Shown here piece by piece: positions 7,919 to 15,711 of a stretch of 25,388 nucleotides of DNA. Within the stretch, counting starts at the first letter, position 1; every line of letters begins with the position of its first letter. The position numbers were made by a program, and so were the translations under genes. The notes below the pieces were generated by a model. The model did not search any database. It saw only the letters and a list, made by a program, of their open reading frames with translations, and was not told the origin of the DNA. The DNA comes from Chlamydiota bacterium. GTDB taxonomy: Bacteria > Chlamydiota > Chlamydiia > Chlamydiales > SLFE01. The stretch spans positions 1 through 25,388 of the forward strand of contig JAAKFL010000009.1 of NCBI GenBank assembly GCA_011065065.1, read 5' to 3'.

Positions 7919-8998
7919 ATGTTAAACACAGCCACTTCAGAGATTCAGGAGCTTCTTGGAAAAGAAGCTAACGATCTTCTTTCTTACACCTGCACGGCGG
8001 TGCCAAAAGAAACATTAACCTTACCCGGTGTGACTTGGGTTGATCAAGTCACTGCGAATAGCGACCGAAACAATCGTGTGATGAGAAGTCTTTGTGCGTT
8101 ATTCACTCATGGACGGTTAACAGGGACGGGATATCTTTCATTGCTCCCTGTAGATCAAGGAATCGAACATTCAGCAGGCGCCTCGTTTGCTCCCAATCCA
8201 ATATATTTTGATCCCGAAAACATTGTGCGATTTGCCATTGAAGCAGGATGTAACGGAGTCGCTTCGACATTGGGGATTTTAGGAATAGTTTCCAGAAAAT
8301 ACGCTCACAAAATTCCCTTTATCGTGAAACTGAATCACAATGAATTACTCACTTATCCCAACCATGCCGACCAAACAATGTATGCCAGTGTAAAACAGGC
8401 CTTTGATATGGGGGCTGTCGGGGTCGGAGCGACCATTTATTTTGGATCCGAACAGTGCGACAGACAAATCCTAGAGGTTAGTGAAGCCTTTGAATTGGCT
8501 CACGATTTAGGCATGTGTACCATTCTATGGTGCTACCTAAGAAATCCCGCCTTTAAAATCGACGGAGTCGATTATCACGCGAGTGCCGATTTAACCGGCC
8601 AGGCCAATTATTTAGGGGCCACCATACAAGCCGACATTATCAAGCAGAAGCAAGCGACAGTGAACGGAGGTTACATCGCCGTCAACCAACAACAAAAAGG
8701 TTATGGAAAATACAGTGATCTCATGTATGACAAACTCTGTTCAGACCATCCCATCGACTTGTGCCGGTACCAGGTTCTGAATAATTTCGCTGGAAAAGCT
8801 GGATTAATTAACTCTGGAGGATCATCTGGAAAGAATGACAAAGCCCAAGCTGTCCGCACAGCTATTATCAACAAGCGTGCGGGAGGAATGGGTATGATCA
8901 GCGGAAGGAAGACATTCCAGAAGCCTATGAACGAGGGAATCGAGATGTTCCATGCGATTCAGGATGTCTATTTAAATCCCGAGATCACGGTTGCATAG
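7919..8998 (+). CDS. fbaB: Class I fructose-bisphosphate aldolase (FbaB/DhnA type)
   Basis: A 359-residue aldolase that reversibly cleaves fructose 1,6-bisphosphate into dihydroxyacetone phosphate and glyceraldehyde 3-phosphate, in glycolysis and gluconeogenesis. It follows E. coli FbaB closely: TGYLSLLPVDQGIEHSAG, NPIYFDP, IPFIVKLNHNE, GATIYFGSEQ, DYHASADLTGQANYL, ADIIKQK (probable Schiff-base lysine), the phosphate-binding GLINSGGSSG and NKRAGGMGMI.GRK. Chlamydiae are known to use this DhnA-type aldolase. Start ATG 7919 is supported by AAGGA and by alignment of LLGKEANDLL with the family N-terminus. The gene is 11 nt upstream of the TraB-family gene. With prpBCD upstream it could serve carbon entry into gluconeogenesis (inference). 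Confidence 0.95.
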   Translation: MLNTATSEIQELLGKEANDLLSYTCTAVPKETLTLPGVTWVDQVTANSDRNNRVMRSLCALFTHGRLTGTGYLSLLPVDQGIEHSAGASFAPNPIYFDPENIVRFAIEAGCNGVASTLGILGIVSRKYAHKIPFIVKLNHNELLTYPNHADQTMYASVKQAFDMGAVGVGATIYFGSEQCDRQILEVSEAFELAHDLGMCTILWCYLRNPAFKIDGVDYHASADLTGQANYLGATIQADIIKQKQATVNGGYIAVNQQQKGYGKYSDLMYDKLCSDHPIDLCRYQVLNNFAGKAGLINSGGSSGKNDKAQAVRTAIINKRAGGMGMISGRKTFQKPMNEGIEMFHAIQDVYLNPEITVA

Positions 8999-9009
8999 GA
9001 TTTCAAACG

Positions 9010-10218
9010 ATGTTAACAAATAATCCTCTACAGAAAGCAAAAGAATTGGCCGAAAAACATCTTCCCGAAACGGTCGAATTCATTCGCATTGGGGATAAGG
9101 ATATCTATCTCCTTGGAACAGCTCACCTTTCTCAAAATAGTGTGAAAGATGTTCAGCAAACAATCGAGAAGATTCGGCCCGACGCCGTATGCGTCGAGTT
9201 ATGTCCTTCTCGATACAAAGCCATGACCGAAAAAGATAACTGGAAAAACATGGATATCTTTCAGGTCATCCGTAGAGGAAAAGCTTTGTTTTTGCTGGCG
9301 CAATTGATTATGTCATCCTTTTATCAAAGGTTGGGAGACCAATTGGGGATTCAGCCCGGAGCCGAAATGCTCGAGGCAATTAACATTGCCAAGGAAAACA
9401 ACATTGAAATTGTTGTTGTAGATCGTCCCATTGAAATCACTTTGAAGCGCATATGGAGGAATCTCCGTTTTGGAAGCAAATTCAAAATGCTCATGCAATT
9501 GACGAAAGGGCTTTTCGAGATTGATGAAATCGACGAAGATATGATCGAAGAGATGAAACAATCAGCGCAGCTTGAAGATATGATGGAAGTCTTTGCCAAG
9601 TCGTTTCCCGAGGTCAAAAAGCGATTGATTGATGAACGTGACAGTTATTTGTCACAAAAGATCAAACATACACCCGGCAAAAAAATTGTTGCTGTTGTGG
9701 GAGCAGGCCACGTTAAGGGAATCTTACGACAAATTGAGAAAGAAATTCCTTTGGAACCTCTTGAAGAGATTCCGTTACCTTCTTCCACTGGCAAAATTCT
9801 GAAATGGTCGATTCCCTTGATGTTCATTTCGTATCCCATTATGGGATTTCTGCGTGGAGTTCCACAGGAATCAGTCGATTCCATCTCGGTGTGGTTTATG
9901 TCGCATTGGATTTTAGCAGGCTTGGGTACGGCACTGGCAATGGGTCATCCTTTTACGATTTTTATTGCAGCCTTTGCGTCACCCCTGACGAGCTTGAATC
10001 CGTTGATTGCTGCGGGATGGTTTGCAGGACTTGCACAAGCGTGGGTCAAGAAGCCGACAGTGGCAGATTTGGAAGATTTACCGCAGGCGATTAAGACCCT
10101 GTCAGGGTTTTGGAGAAATCCAGCGACACGGATTTTGTTGGTTGTCTTGATGTCAAACATCGGGAGCATGCTCGGGACACTTGTCTCGAGTGCATGGATC
10201 TTGACGCGAATTGTGTAG
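9010..10218 (+). CDS. TraB/PrgY-family membrane protein
   Basis: A 402-residue protein of the TraB/PrgY (pheromone-shutdown) family. The N-terminal domain shows the family signatures: YLLGTAHLS (G36-H39), DAVCVELCPSRY near residues 57-68, and VGAGHVKGI (G231-H234). These conserved His/Glu residues are considered a putative metal-dependent hydrolase site. The C-terminal third is membrane-embedded, with segments at about 264-283, 295-345 (two to three helices) and 373-398. The true function in most bacteria is unknown. It starts 11 nt after the fbaB stop, so it is probably co-transcribed with it. Confidence 0.88.
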   Translation: MLTNNPLQKAKELAEKHLPETVEFIRIGDKDIYLLGTAHLSQNSVKDVQQTIEKIRPDAVCVELCPSRYKAMTEKDNWKNMDIFQVIRRGKALFLLAQLIMSSFYQRLGDQLGIQPGAEMLEAINIAKENNIEIVVVDRPIEITLKRIWRNLRFGSKFKMLMQLTKGLFEIDEIDEDMIEEMKQSAQLEDMMEVFAKSFPEVKKRLIDERDSYLSQKIKHTPGKKIVAVVGAGHVKGILRQIEKEIPLEPLEEIPLPSSTGKILKWSIPLMFISYPIMGFLRGVPQESVDSISVWFMSHWILAGLGTALAMGHPFTIFIAAFASPLTSLNPLIAAGWFAGLAQAWVKKPTVADLEDLPQAIKTLSGFWRNPATRILLVVLMSNIGSMLGTLVSSAWILTRIV

Positions 10219-10220
10219 CC

Positions 10221-10246
10221 GCAGATAAACGCAGATTTTCGCAGAT
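10221..10246. repeat. Three GCAGAT units at 10-nt period
   Basis: GCAGAT begins at 10221, 10231 and 10241, exactly 10 nt apart, starting three bases after the TraB stop codon. It resembles in style the two inverted repeats at 3181 and 13475 but only one direction is present here. Confidence 0.7.
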
Positions 10247-10259
10247 AGATTCCTATCTG
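10242..10259 (+). terminator. Small hairpin, possible weak terminator of the fbaB-traB transcript
   Basis: CAGATAG pairs perfectly with CTATCTG around an ATTC loop, 24 nt after the TraB-family stop, followed by the U-containing ATTCTCTATT. The stem is AT-rich and the U run is interrupted, so termination would be inefficient. Confidence 0.35.
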
Positions 10260-10490
10260 ATTCTCTATTGAACTCACATCAGTAACTTAGATCAATAATC
10301 ACTTCTCCCTGAATGACTTTTGATTATAACCACTCATTTAACAAGAAATTTTTTTAAATTGACACAATTGACTGAACTCATACGGGTTAATTTACTATCC
10401 GATAACTTTAAGGATTATTATTAATAAATTTATATAAATTTTATATCCGTAACTAAAAATAGAATAAATAAGGTAATAACGGAGGATATA

Positions 10491-11165
10491 ATGAGTATTT
10501 ATAATGAATATCAAAATATGTGGATTAATGAACATATAAAGACGATTGAACTCGATTTAGAAGCCATTAAAGAGGCTAAATCTGAGGGAGACAAGGAGAT
10601 TATTCCAGGGTTTGTCAGTGAAATGATATTAAATTTTAATGAAATTTTTACAAGAATTGACGATTGGAGAAATCTTGAAGTAAAAAATTTTACATCACTG
10701 AACAGTCTAAAAGACACAACAGCTAAAGTTGTGAAGCTTATGCAGGATGAAGAGATCATTGGAGATAATTCGAAGTATCTTTTTGATATGGCGGGTAATC
10801 TGTTGATGTCAATTGATACATTAAGTCAATCAAATGAACAACAAGAGGTCACGAATATTGACAAAGAGATGAACTCCAATGAAAAACAAAAATTTGATGA
10901 AGTATATCGTTTCCTAGAACTTAATGACGCTTTTCATCAAGATCCTTTCTTCAAAGGAATTTGGAAAATCAAGCTAGATTATGCCCTAGAGCGTCTTAAA
11001 AACAATCATCAAGAACCTTCTTTTAAAAATATTTATGACACGTTGGTAAACATACAGTTAGAACGTTTACCCCATGACGAAAATGACCCCTATACTGCGG
11101 AAGGGTATCTTGCAAGAGAAAAAATCATTCATGATTTAAATCATGGATTTAAAATCTTCGCATGA
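10491..11165 (+). CDS. Hypothetical protein, helical, AT-rich gene
   Basis: A 224-residue acidic, apparently all-helical soluble protein that I do not recognise. There is no signal peptide, no membrane segment and no cysteine. The N-terminal half (WINEHIKTIELDLEAIKEAK and on) looks like helical hairpins; after a polar linker near residues 110-130 (SNEQQEVTNIDKEMNSNEK) a second helical part follows. GGAGG five bases before the ATG makes the gene credible, and the upstream space is long enough for its own promoter. Base composition is more AT-rich than the neighbours, like the genes at the right end of the window. The last 17 bases overlap the end of the convergent fructosamine-kinase-like gene. 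No function can be assigned. Confidence 0.75.
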   Translation: MSIYNEYQNMWINEHIKTIELDLEAIKEAKSEGDKEIIPGFVSEMILNFNEIFTRIDDWRNLEVKNFTSLNSLKDTTAKVVKLMQDEEIIGDNSKYLFDMAGNLLMSIDTLSQSNEQQEVTNIDKEMNSNEKQKFDEVYRFLELNDAFHQDPFFKGIWKIKLDYALERLKNNHQEPSFKNIYDTLVNIQLERLPHDENDPYTAEGYLAREKIIHDLNHGFKIFA

Positions 11166-12012
11166 TATCGACGCATGCTGAGCGATAAGAACTGCCAAAT
11201 AGCAGATAGTGATTTAAGTAGTGATAGAGCTGATACACCTTGATACGTTCGGCTGATCCAGGAGACTCGGGAATTAGTTCATGGTAAGCACTAAAAAAGT
11301 ATGAGGAAAATCCGCCAAACATCCCCGTCATACTCAAGTCAGCTTCGTGATGCCCATAATAACAGGCAGGGTCATAGACCACCGGTGTCCCATCGGCTAA
11401 TGCCGCCGTGTTGCCTCCCCATAAATCCCCATGCAGCAATGAAGGTTTTACCTCTAATCCTGCAAAGAGATCTGGAAAGCGATTGAGTAACGGCTCTGCC
11501 ATCTCAAGAAGGTCGGTATCAGAATACTTCTCTTCGATCATTCTGAGCTGGAACTCCAATCGATACGTTCGATAGAACTCAATCCATGAAGAGGTCCATG
11601 TGTTAACCTGAGGCGTCAACCCAATCGTATTATCGTGGTCCAACCCATAGTCTTCGGGTCCAGGATGAAGGTGCATTTGAGCGAGGCCTCGCCCAAGATC
11701 CTCGTGACTTTGGGATGTGTGAGACCGTAAATCCAAAAACTCGATGATCAGAAAGGCTGTGGAATCCTTGATTCCGGACAAATAGGAGTGCGGGACGCGA
11801 ACAGTTTGAGTCTTTTCCATGAGCTCCAGCCCCTTCCCCTCGGCTTCAAGCATGGAAAAATCTCTGGATGCGCTTATTTTGACAAAAAAATCACCGCGAT
11901 CAGTATCATAAACTTGAAACTGGTTCAATGCGCTAGTACCGCTTCGGCGAAGTCGAACTTGTGAACATTGAAGCTTTTCTTTTAAGATGTCACTAATTAA
12001 TGTTTCAGGCAT
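11149..12012 (-). CDS. Fructosamine kinase family protein
   Basis: A 287-residue kinase-like protein from ATG 12012 (an in-frame TTG at 12024 would add four residues). It has the aminoglycoside-phosphotransferase-like layout of fructosamine/ketosamine kinases: FFVKIS with the ATP-binding Lys near residue 45, an FLIIEFL hinge, LGRGLAQMH, the catalytic loop LLHGDLWGGN (about 193-201) and the metal-binding DPACYYGHHEADL (about 214-226) followed by MTGMFGGF. The family phosphorylates glycated amines so that they decompose, repairing glycation damage to proteins. The gene converges on the 10491 gene with a 17-nt overlap, and its start codon shares CATG with the divergent SET gene. Substrate is not deducible. 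Confidence 0.9.
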   Translation of the reverse strand: MPETLISDILKEKLQCSQVRLRRSGTSALNQFQVYDTDRGDFFVKISASRDFSMLEAEGKGLELMEKTQTVRVPHSYLSGIKDSTAFLIIEFLDLRSHTSQSHEDLGRGLAQMHLHPGPEDYGLDHDNTIGLTPQVNTWTSSWIEFYRTYRLEFQLRMIEEKYSDTDLLEMAEPLLNRFPDLFAGLEVKPSLLHGDLWGGNTAALADGTPVVYDPACYYGHHEADLSMTGMFGGFSSYFFSAYHELIPESPGSAERIKVYQLYHYLNHYLLFGSSYRSACVDIMRRF

Positions 12013-12016
12013 GGCG

Positions 12017-12688
12017 ATGCTCAAGTGGTTTAAATCTTCATTATTCCTTCCTCATGATAATTCCTCTATAAAAAAAACACATCGTATTCAATTTTCAGGA
12101 AAGGATGATGTGTCGTTAAAAAATTACTCCATTGAAGAGTTCGAAGAGGCCTCAGGTATGACCTATCTCTCAGGATTGGGGTTTCGAAGTGAGGGATCTT
12201 ACGAACGAGTCAAGCGGCTTACTTTGAAGTCTGTGGCAGAAGGAAAAATCAGTCAAAGAGCCCATTGGTTTGGAAGCCATTTTGCGGACTTTCTCGATAG
12301 AGGTTATGTCAATGACGTGTCGATCCGCTGGGTCGATGAAAAAATGAATTATGGACTTTTTGCCGAAAAGGATATCAAACGGCATGCGTATCTCGGAGAA
12401 TACACAGGTCTTGTCAAGCCCTGCACGATTTTCACAGGTGATGTGAATGAATACTGTTTTCGATACCCACTTTATCACAGATTTTTTATCGTTTATACGA
12501 TTGATGCGAAAATGCATGGAAATGAAATAAGCTTTATCAACCACTGCAATTCTCCCAACTGCGAAGCTGTCGTGGTGTATCACAATGACCTCTTTCACAT
12601 GTGCTTGCGAGCGATTGATGAGATTAAAGAAGGCGACCAGTTATTTTTTGATTACGGAAATGAAAAATGGAGAAATTTCAAGTCGTGA
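12017..12688 (+). CDS. SET-domain protein, homologue of chlamydial nuclear effector NUE
   Basis: A 223-residue SET-domain protein. SET motifs in order: YGLFAEKDI (112-120), LGEYTGLV (126-133), NEYCFRYP (144-151), FINHCNSPNCEA (173-184, with the N175-H176 cofactor/active-site pair) and LFFDYG (209-214, catalytic-type Tyr213). This order, and EYCFRYP in particular, matches the C. trachomatis effector NUE (CT737), a type III-secreted enzyme reported to enter the host nucleus and methylate histones. Residues 1-90 are a poorly conserved N-terminal part where a secretion signal would lie. Starts 11987, 12011 and 12017 are all ATG in frame; 12017 has AGG seven bases upstream. The gene overlaps the next one by 22 nt. 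The target is unknown. Confidence 0.88.
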   Translation: MLKWFKSSLFLPHDNSSIKKTHRIQFSGKDDVSLKNYSIEEFEEASGMTYLSGLGFRSEGSYERVKRLTLKSVAEGKISQRAHWFGSHFADFLDRGYVNDVSIRWVDEKMNYGLFAEKDIKRHAYLGEYTGLVKPCTIFTGDVNEYCFRYPLYHRFFIVYTIDAKMHGNEISFINHCNSPNCEAVVVYHNDLFHMCLRAIDEIKEGDQLFFDYGNEKWRNFKS

Positions 12689-13476
12689 ATTTCGAATTCT
12701 TGGAAGTAGCCACACAAGCTGCGTTGGAAGGTGGAGAGGTCCTCAAAAAATATTGGGGCCATCTGTCCCATGTCCGTGAAAAAAGCATAGAAGGGGATCT
12801 CGTCACAGAAGCTGATCAAGAATCAGAAGATGTCATCATCGATCTCCTATCAAAAAATTTTCCATCTCACAAAATACTTTCAGAAGAATCTGGAATCCAC
12901 GAGGCCAAAAACCAAGATTACCTTTGGGTGATCGACCCCTTAGATGGAACCACCAATTATACGCACCAATTTCCCATGGTCGCTGTTTCCATTGCCCTTT
13001 TTTATCAAGATAAGCCTTTAATCGGAGTCGTCTACAATCCCATCTTAAACGAACTTTTCCAGGGAGTTAAAGGACAAGGGGCGACTCTCAACCAAGAGTT
13101 CATTCATGTCTCAACAGTTTCTCAATTGAAAAAGAGTCTCTTGGCAACAGGGTTTGCCTATGATCGTCGAGAAACTAAGGACAATAATTATGCTGAGTTC
13201 TGTCACCTCACAAATAGTTGTCAGGGAGTTCGTCGGGCAGGATCAGCGGCGCTGGATCTTTCTTATGTCGCCTGTGGTCGCTTGGATGGACACTGGGAGA
13301 TTGGGCTCAGACCGTGGGATGTTGCGGCGGGGGCGTTGTTGGTTGAAGAGGCGGGAGGCAAAGTGAGTGGTTTCGACACACAAGAGTTGGATATTTATGC
13401 TAGAGTGATTTTAGCCACGAATGGGGAGATCCACGAGCAAATTCGTGCTGAGCTTCATCAAGTCCGAAGTCGATAA
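12667..13476 (+). CDS. suhB: Inositol-1-monophosphatase family protein
   Basis: A 269-residue Mg2+-dependent, Li+-sensitive type phosphatase fold. Metal-site motifs are intact: ILSEESG (Glu), WVIDPLDGTTNY with D90 and D93, and RPWDVAAG with D218; GSAALDLSYVA.GRLDG lies between. Length and layout resemble SuhB of E. coli, which dephosphorylates inositol monophosphate and also takes part in rRNA transcription, but homologues with other sugar-phosphate or PAP substrates exist, so the symbol indicates family only. The start ATG lies within the last 22 bases of the SET gene with GGA eight bases upstream, so the two are probably translationally coupled. The stop codon touches the inverted repeat that follows. 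Confidence 0.88.
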   Translation: MEKFQVVNFEFLEVATQAALEGGEVLKKYWGHLSHVREKSIEGDLVTEADQESEDVIIDLLSKNFPSHKILSEESGIHEAKNQDYLWVIDPLDGTTNYTHQFPMVAVSIALFYQDKPLIGVVYNPILNELFQGVKGQGATLNQEFIHVSTVSQLKKSLLATGFAYDRRETKDNNYAEFCHLTNSCQGVRRAGSAALDLSYVACGRLDGHWEIGLRPWDVAAGALLVEEAGGKVSGFDTQELDIYARVILATNGEIHEQIRAELHQVRSR

Positions 13477-13628
13477 ATTTAACCGCGAAGATCGCGAAGA
13501 CCGCGAAGATGCGCGAAGATTGGAAAATTTATGGTGACTTTACGATAAATGTGTTAGATAAGAGAATTTGGCATTAGTCTGCTTCTTCGCGCATCTTCGC
13601 GGTCTTCGCGATCTTCGCGGTTAAATTT
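13475..13628. repeat. Perfect inverted repeat of CGCGAAGA units, 45-nt arms
   Basis: Arms 13475-13519 and 13584-13628 are perfect reverse complements over 45 nt, separated by 64 nt. Each arm contains CGCGAAGA four times (starts 13484, 13493, 13502, 13512; spacing 9, 9, 10). The element fills the gap between the convergent ends of suhB and recQ, its left arm beginning within the suhB stop codon. Transcripts from either side would fold into a long stem, so it may act as a two-way terminator. It is built like the CAAAGA repeat at 3181 but with a different unit. Confidence 0.93.
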
Positions 13629-13644
13629 TAAAGACACTTCTGTG

Positions 13645-15711
13645 CTAATTTGCGTCAACAACAGCTCTGACCAAACGGATCTCATCATAAGTCACCTCAT
13701 CCGGCAAAACCTCCTTCACCGGTGACAATTTTTCAGATCCCACCTTCTTCAAAGCTTTGACAATTAGCTCTTGCTTGTCTTTTTCCACATAGCGATCAAT
13801 ATTCAACGAAAACCCTTCCGTCGCAAGAATCAAAAAGTGGTTGATAATGGTCCCTGGAGTCATTTGACGCCGTTTCGCTATCTCATCAATCGCCAACCCC
13901 TCTTGAATCATTTTTTTTGTAATATGATGTGTTTTGACTTTCGGTTTTGGGGTGTTATTAATGATTAAATCAAGAAACCGCTCTCCATACTTATCCAACT
14001 TAACTGGTCCCACACCATTGATCAACATAAAATCTTCATCGTGAATCGGCTCTTGTTCGGCAAGCTCTAACAACGTCCGATCGCTAAAGATGGCATAAGG
14101 AGGGACGTTTTCTTCCCGGGCAATTTCTAACCTAAGCAAACGAAGTTTTTCAAATAAACTTTCTGGCTGACGGAATCGTCGTTGTTGATACGAAACTTTT
14201 TCATGTCCTTTACGGAACTGAATGGTCTCGTTTCCGCTGATGGCTTGTTGAGATTTTTCGGTCCATTTGAGAATGGGATAATCCCCTTCACTCCGTTCTA
14301 AATAACCCATCGACAACAACTGATCAATGTAACTGCGGACTTCTCTTTCTGTGTTTTGTGAAAGAATCCCGTAAGTCGATAGCTTGTCATGCTGTCTTTT
14401 GAGAACATTGGCGTTGTTAGTACCACGCAGGACATCCACAACGTGCTTGATGCCAAATCGCTGCTGGAGCCGATAGACGCATGACAGAATTTTTTGTGTG
14501 ATTTCTGTTCCGTCAATTTTTTCTCCGTCATTCAAACAGTTGTCGCATGAGTCACAAGAAGACTTGTTGTAGATTTCTCCGAAGTATCCAAGGAGTCCTC
14601 TTCTCCGGCAAGTATACGATGTGCAAAGATTATAAATCAGTTGCACGCGCTTGTGAGCCATCTTCCGTTCAAATTCATCTTCAATCTTATCGGCAAAAAA
14701 CTTGTTCAGAATGATATCCTTGCCGGAATGGAGCAAAAGACATTCACTGGGGAGACCATCTCTTCCAGCACGTCCAATTTCTTGATAATATTGTTCGATG
14801 GACTTCGGCATGTCCAAGTGAATGATAAAGCGAATGTCCGGCTTGTGAATTCCCATCCCAAAGGCAACCGTCGCCACCATCAGCTGAAGCTTATCATGAA
14901 CAAAATTCTGTTGGAACGTGGAACGATCATTGTCACTCATTCCGGCATGATACCGACCCACCTGATAACCACGTGATTGCAATGATAAGAAAGTTTCATC
15001 GACTCCCTTTCGCGTCCCAGCATAGATAATCCCCGATTCATTCGGATGTTTCTCAAGAAAGTCTAAAATTTGCCTTTCGGAGTTGGTTTTCGTAGTCATA
15101 CGAATTGTGAGGTTCGGACGGTCAAAACTCCCTTTTAATACCCAAGCATCAGGAATGGTCAGCTGCTTTAAAATATCCCCTTGCACTTGCAATGTCGCAG
15201 TCGCAGTGAGGGCGATGACGGGGTTCTTAGGAAACCGTTCTTTGAGTAATGATAGTTTTCGGTATTCAGGTCTAAAGGAATGGCCCCACTGTGAAATACA
15301 ATGAGCTTCATCAATGGCGAAAAATGAAATTTTTGTTGACTTGAGTCTTTCAAGAAAACTTTCATCAGCCAACCTTTCTGGAGCGACAAAAATGATGCGG
15401 TAGGTGTTGAGGTGACTGAGAATTTGATGCATGCCCTGAGGAGACAGGCTACTGTTAATAAAACCTGCTTCAATCCCATTTTTATTAAGACTCACCACTT
15501 GATCTTGCATGAGTGAGATCAGCGGAGAAACCACCACGGCGGTGCCCTCTATGATCATTGCCGGCAGCTGATAGCATAGAGACTTTCCGGCTCCAGTGGG
15601 CAATATGGCCAAAACATCCTTTCCCTCGAGGAGCTGTGAAATAATATCTTTCTGATGAGCTCGAAATTCGTTATATCCGAAATGTTTCTTGAGTTGTTCT
15701 TCTAAATTCAT
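13645..15711 (-). CDS. recQ: ATP-dependent DNA helicase RecQ
   Basis: A 688-residue 3'-5' DNA helicase for recombination and fork repair. It has the superfamily 2 motifs: FRAHQ.DII (motif 0 and Q-like), Walker A LPTGAGKS (37-44), DEAHCISQWGHSFRPEY (134-150), LTATAT, and motif VI QEIGRAGRDG. Zinc-binding cysteines follow (CTSYTCRRR...CDSCDNC), then the winged-helix RQC region, an HRDC domain (about 520-590) and a C-terminal helix-turn-helix-like extension (ITKKMIQEGLAIDEIAKRR and on) of about 100 residues. E. coli RecQ has about 610 residues, and this tail accounts for the difference. The start ATG overlaps the stop of the upstream YgjV-like gene by four bases. Downstream is the 45-nt-arm inverted repeat. 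Confidence 0.96.
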   Translation of the reverse strand: MNLEEQLKKHFGYNEFRAHQKDIISQLLEGKDVLAILPTGAGKSLCYQLPAMIIEGTAVVVSPLISLMQDQVVSLNKNGIEAGFINSSLSPQGMHQILSHLNTYRIIFVAPERLADESFLERLKSTKISFFAIDEAHCISQWGHSFRPEYRKLSLLKERFPKNPVIALTATATLQVQGDILKQLTIPDAWVLKGSFDRPNLTIRMTTKTNSERQILDFLEKHPNESGIIYAGTRKGVDETFLSLQSRGYQVGRYHAGMSDNDRSTFQQNFVHDKLQLMVATVAFGMGIHKPDIRFIIHLDMPKSIEQYYQEIGRAGRDGLPSECLLLHSGKDIILNKFFADKIEDEFERKMAHKRVQLIYNLCTSYTCRRRGLLGYFGEIYNKSSCDSCDNCLNDGEKIDGTEITQKILSCVYRLQQRFGIKHVVDVLRGTNNANVLKRQHDKLSTYGILSQNTEREVRSYIDQLLSMGYLERSEGDYPILKWTEKSQQAISGNETIQFRKGHEKVSYQQRRFRQPESLFEKLRLLRLEIAREENVPPYAIFSDRTLLELAEQEPIHDEDFMLINGVGPVKLDKYGERFLDLIINNTPKPKVKTHHITKKMIQEGLAIDEIAKRRQMTPGTIINHFLILATEGFSLNIDRYVEKDKQELIVKALKKVGSEKLSPVKEVLPDEVTYDEIRLVRAVVDAN

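Larger units (their letters stand above)
10219..10490. other. AT-rich intergenic region before the unknown gene
   Basis: This 272-nt space separates the TraB gene and the 10491 gene. It holds the GCAGAT triplet repeat and a small hairpin near its left end; the rest is very AT-rich. A weak promoter-like pair TTGACT (10368-10373) and TACTAT (10393-10398) has a 19-nt spacer, longer than ideal. GGAGG (10481-10485) is the ribosome binding site of the next gene. I see no other gene or RNA. Confidence 0.5.

Noticed and set aside
12170..12598. 142-codon minus-strand frame over the SET gene
   Set aside because: It is a shadow of the SET coding region, which has conserved motifs throughout.
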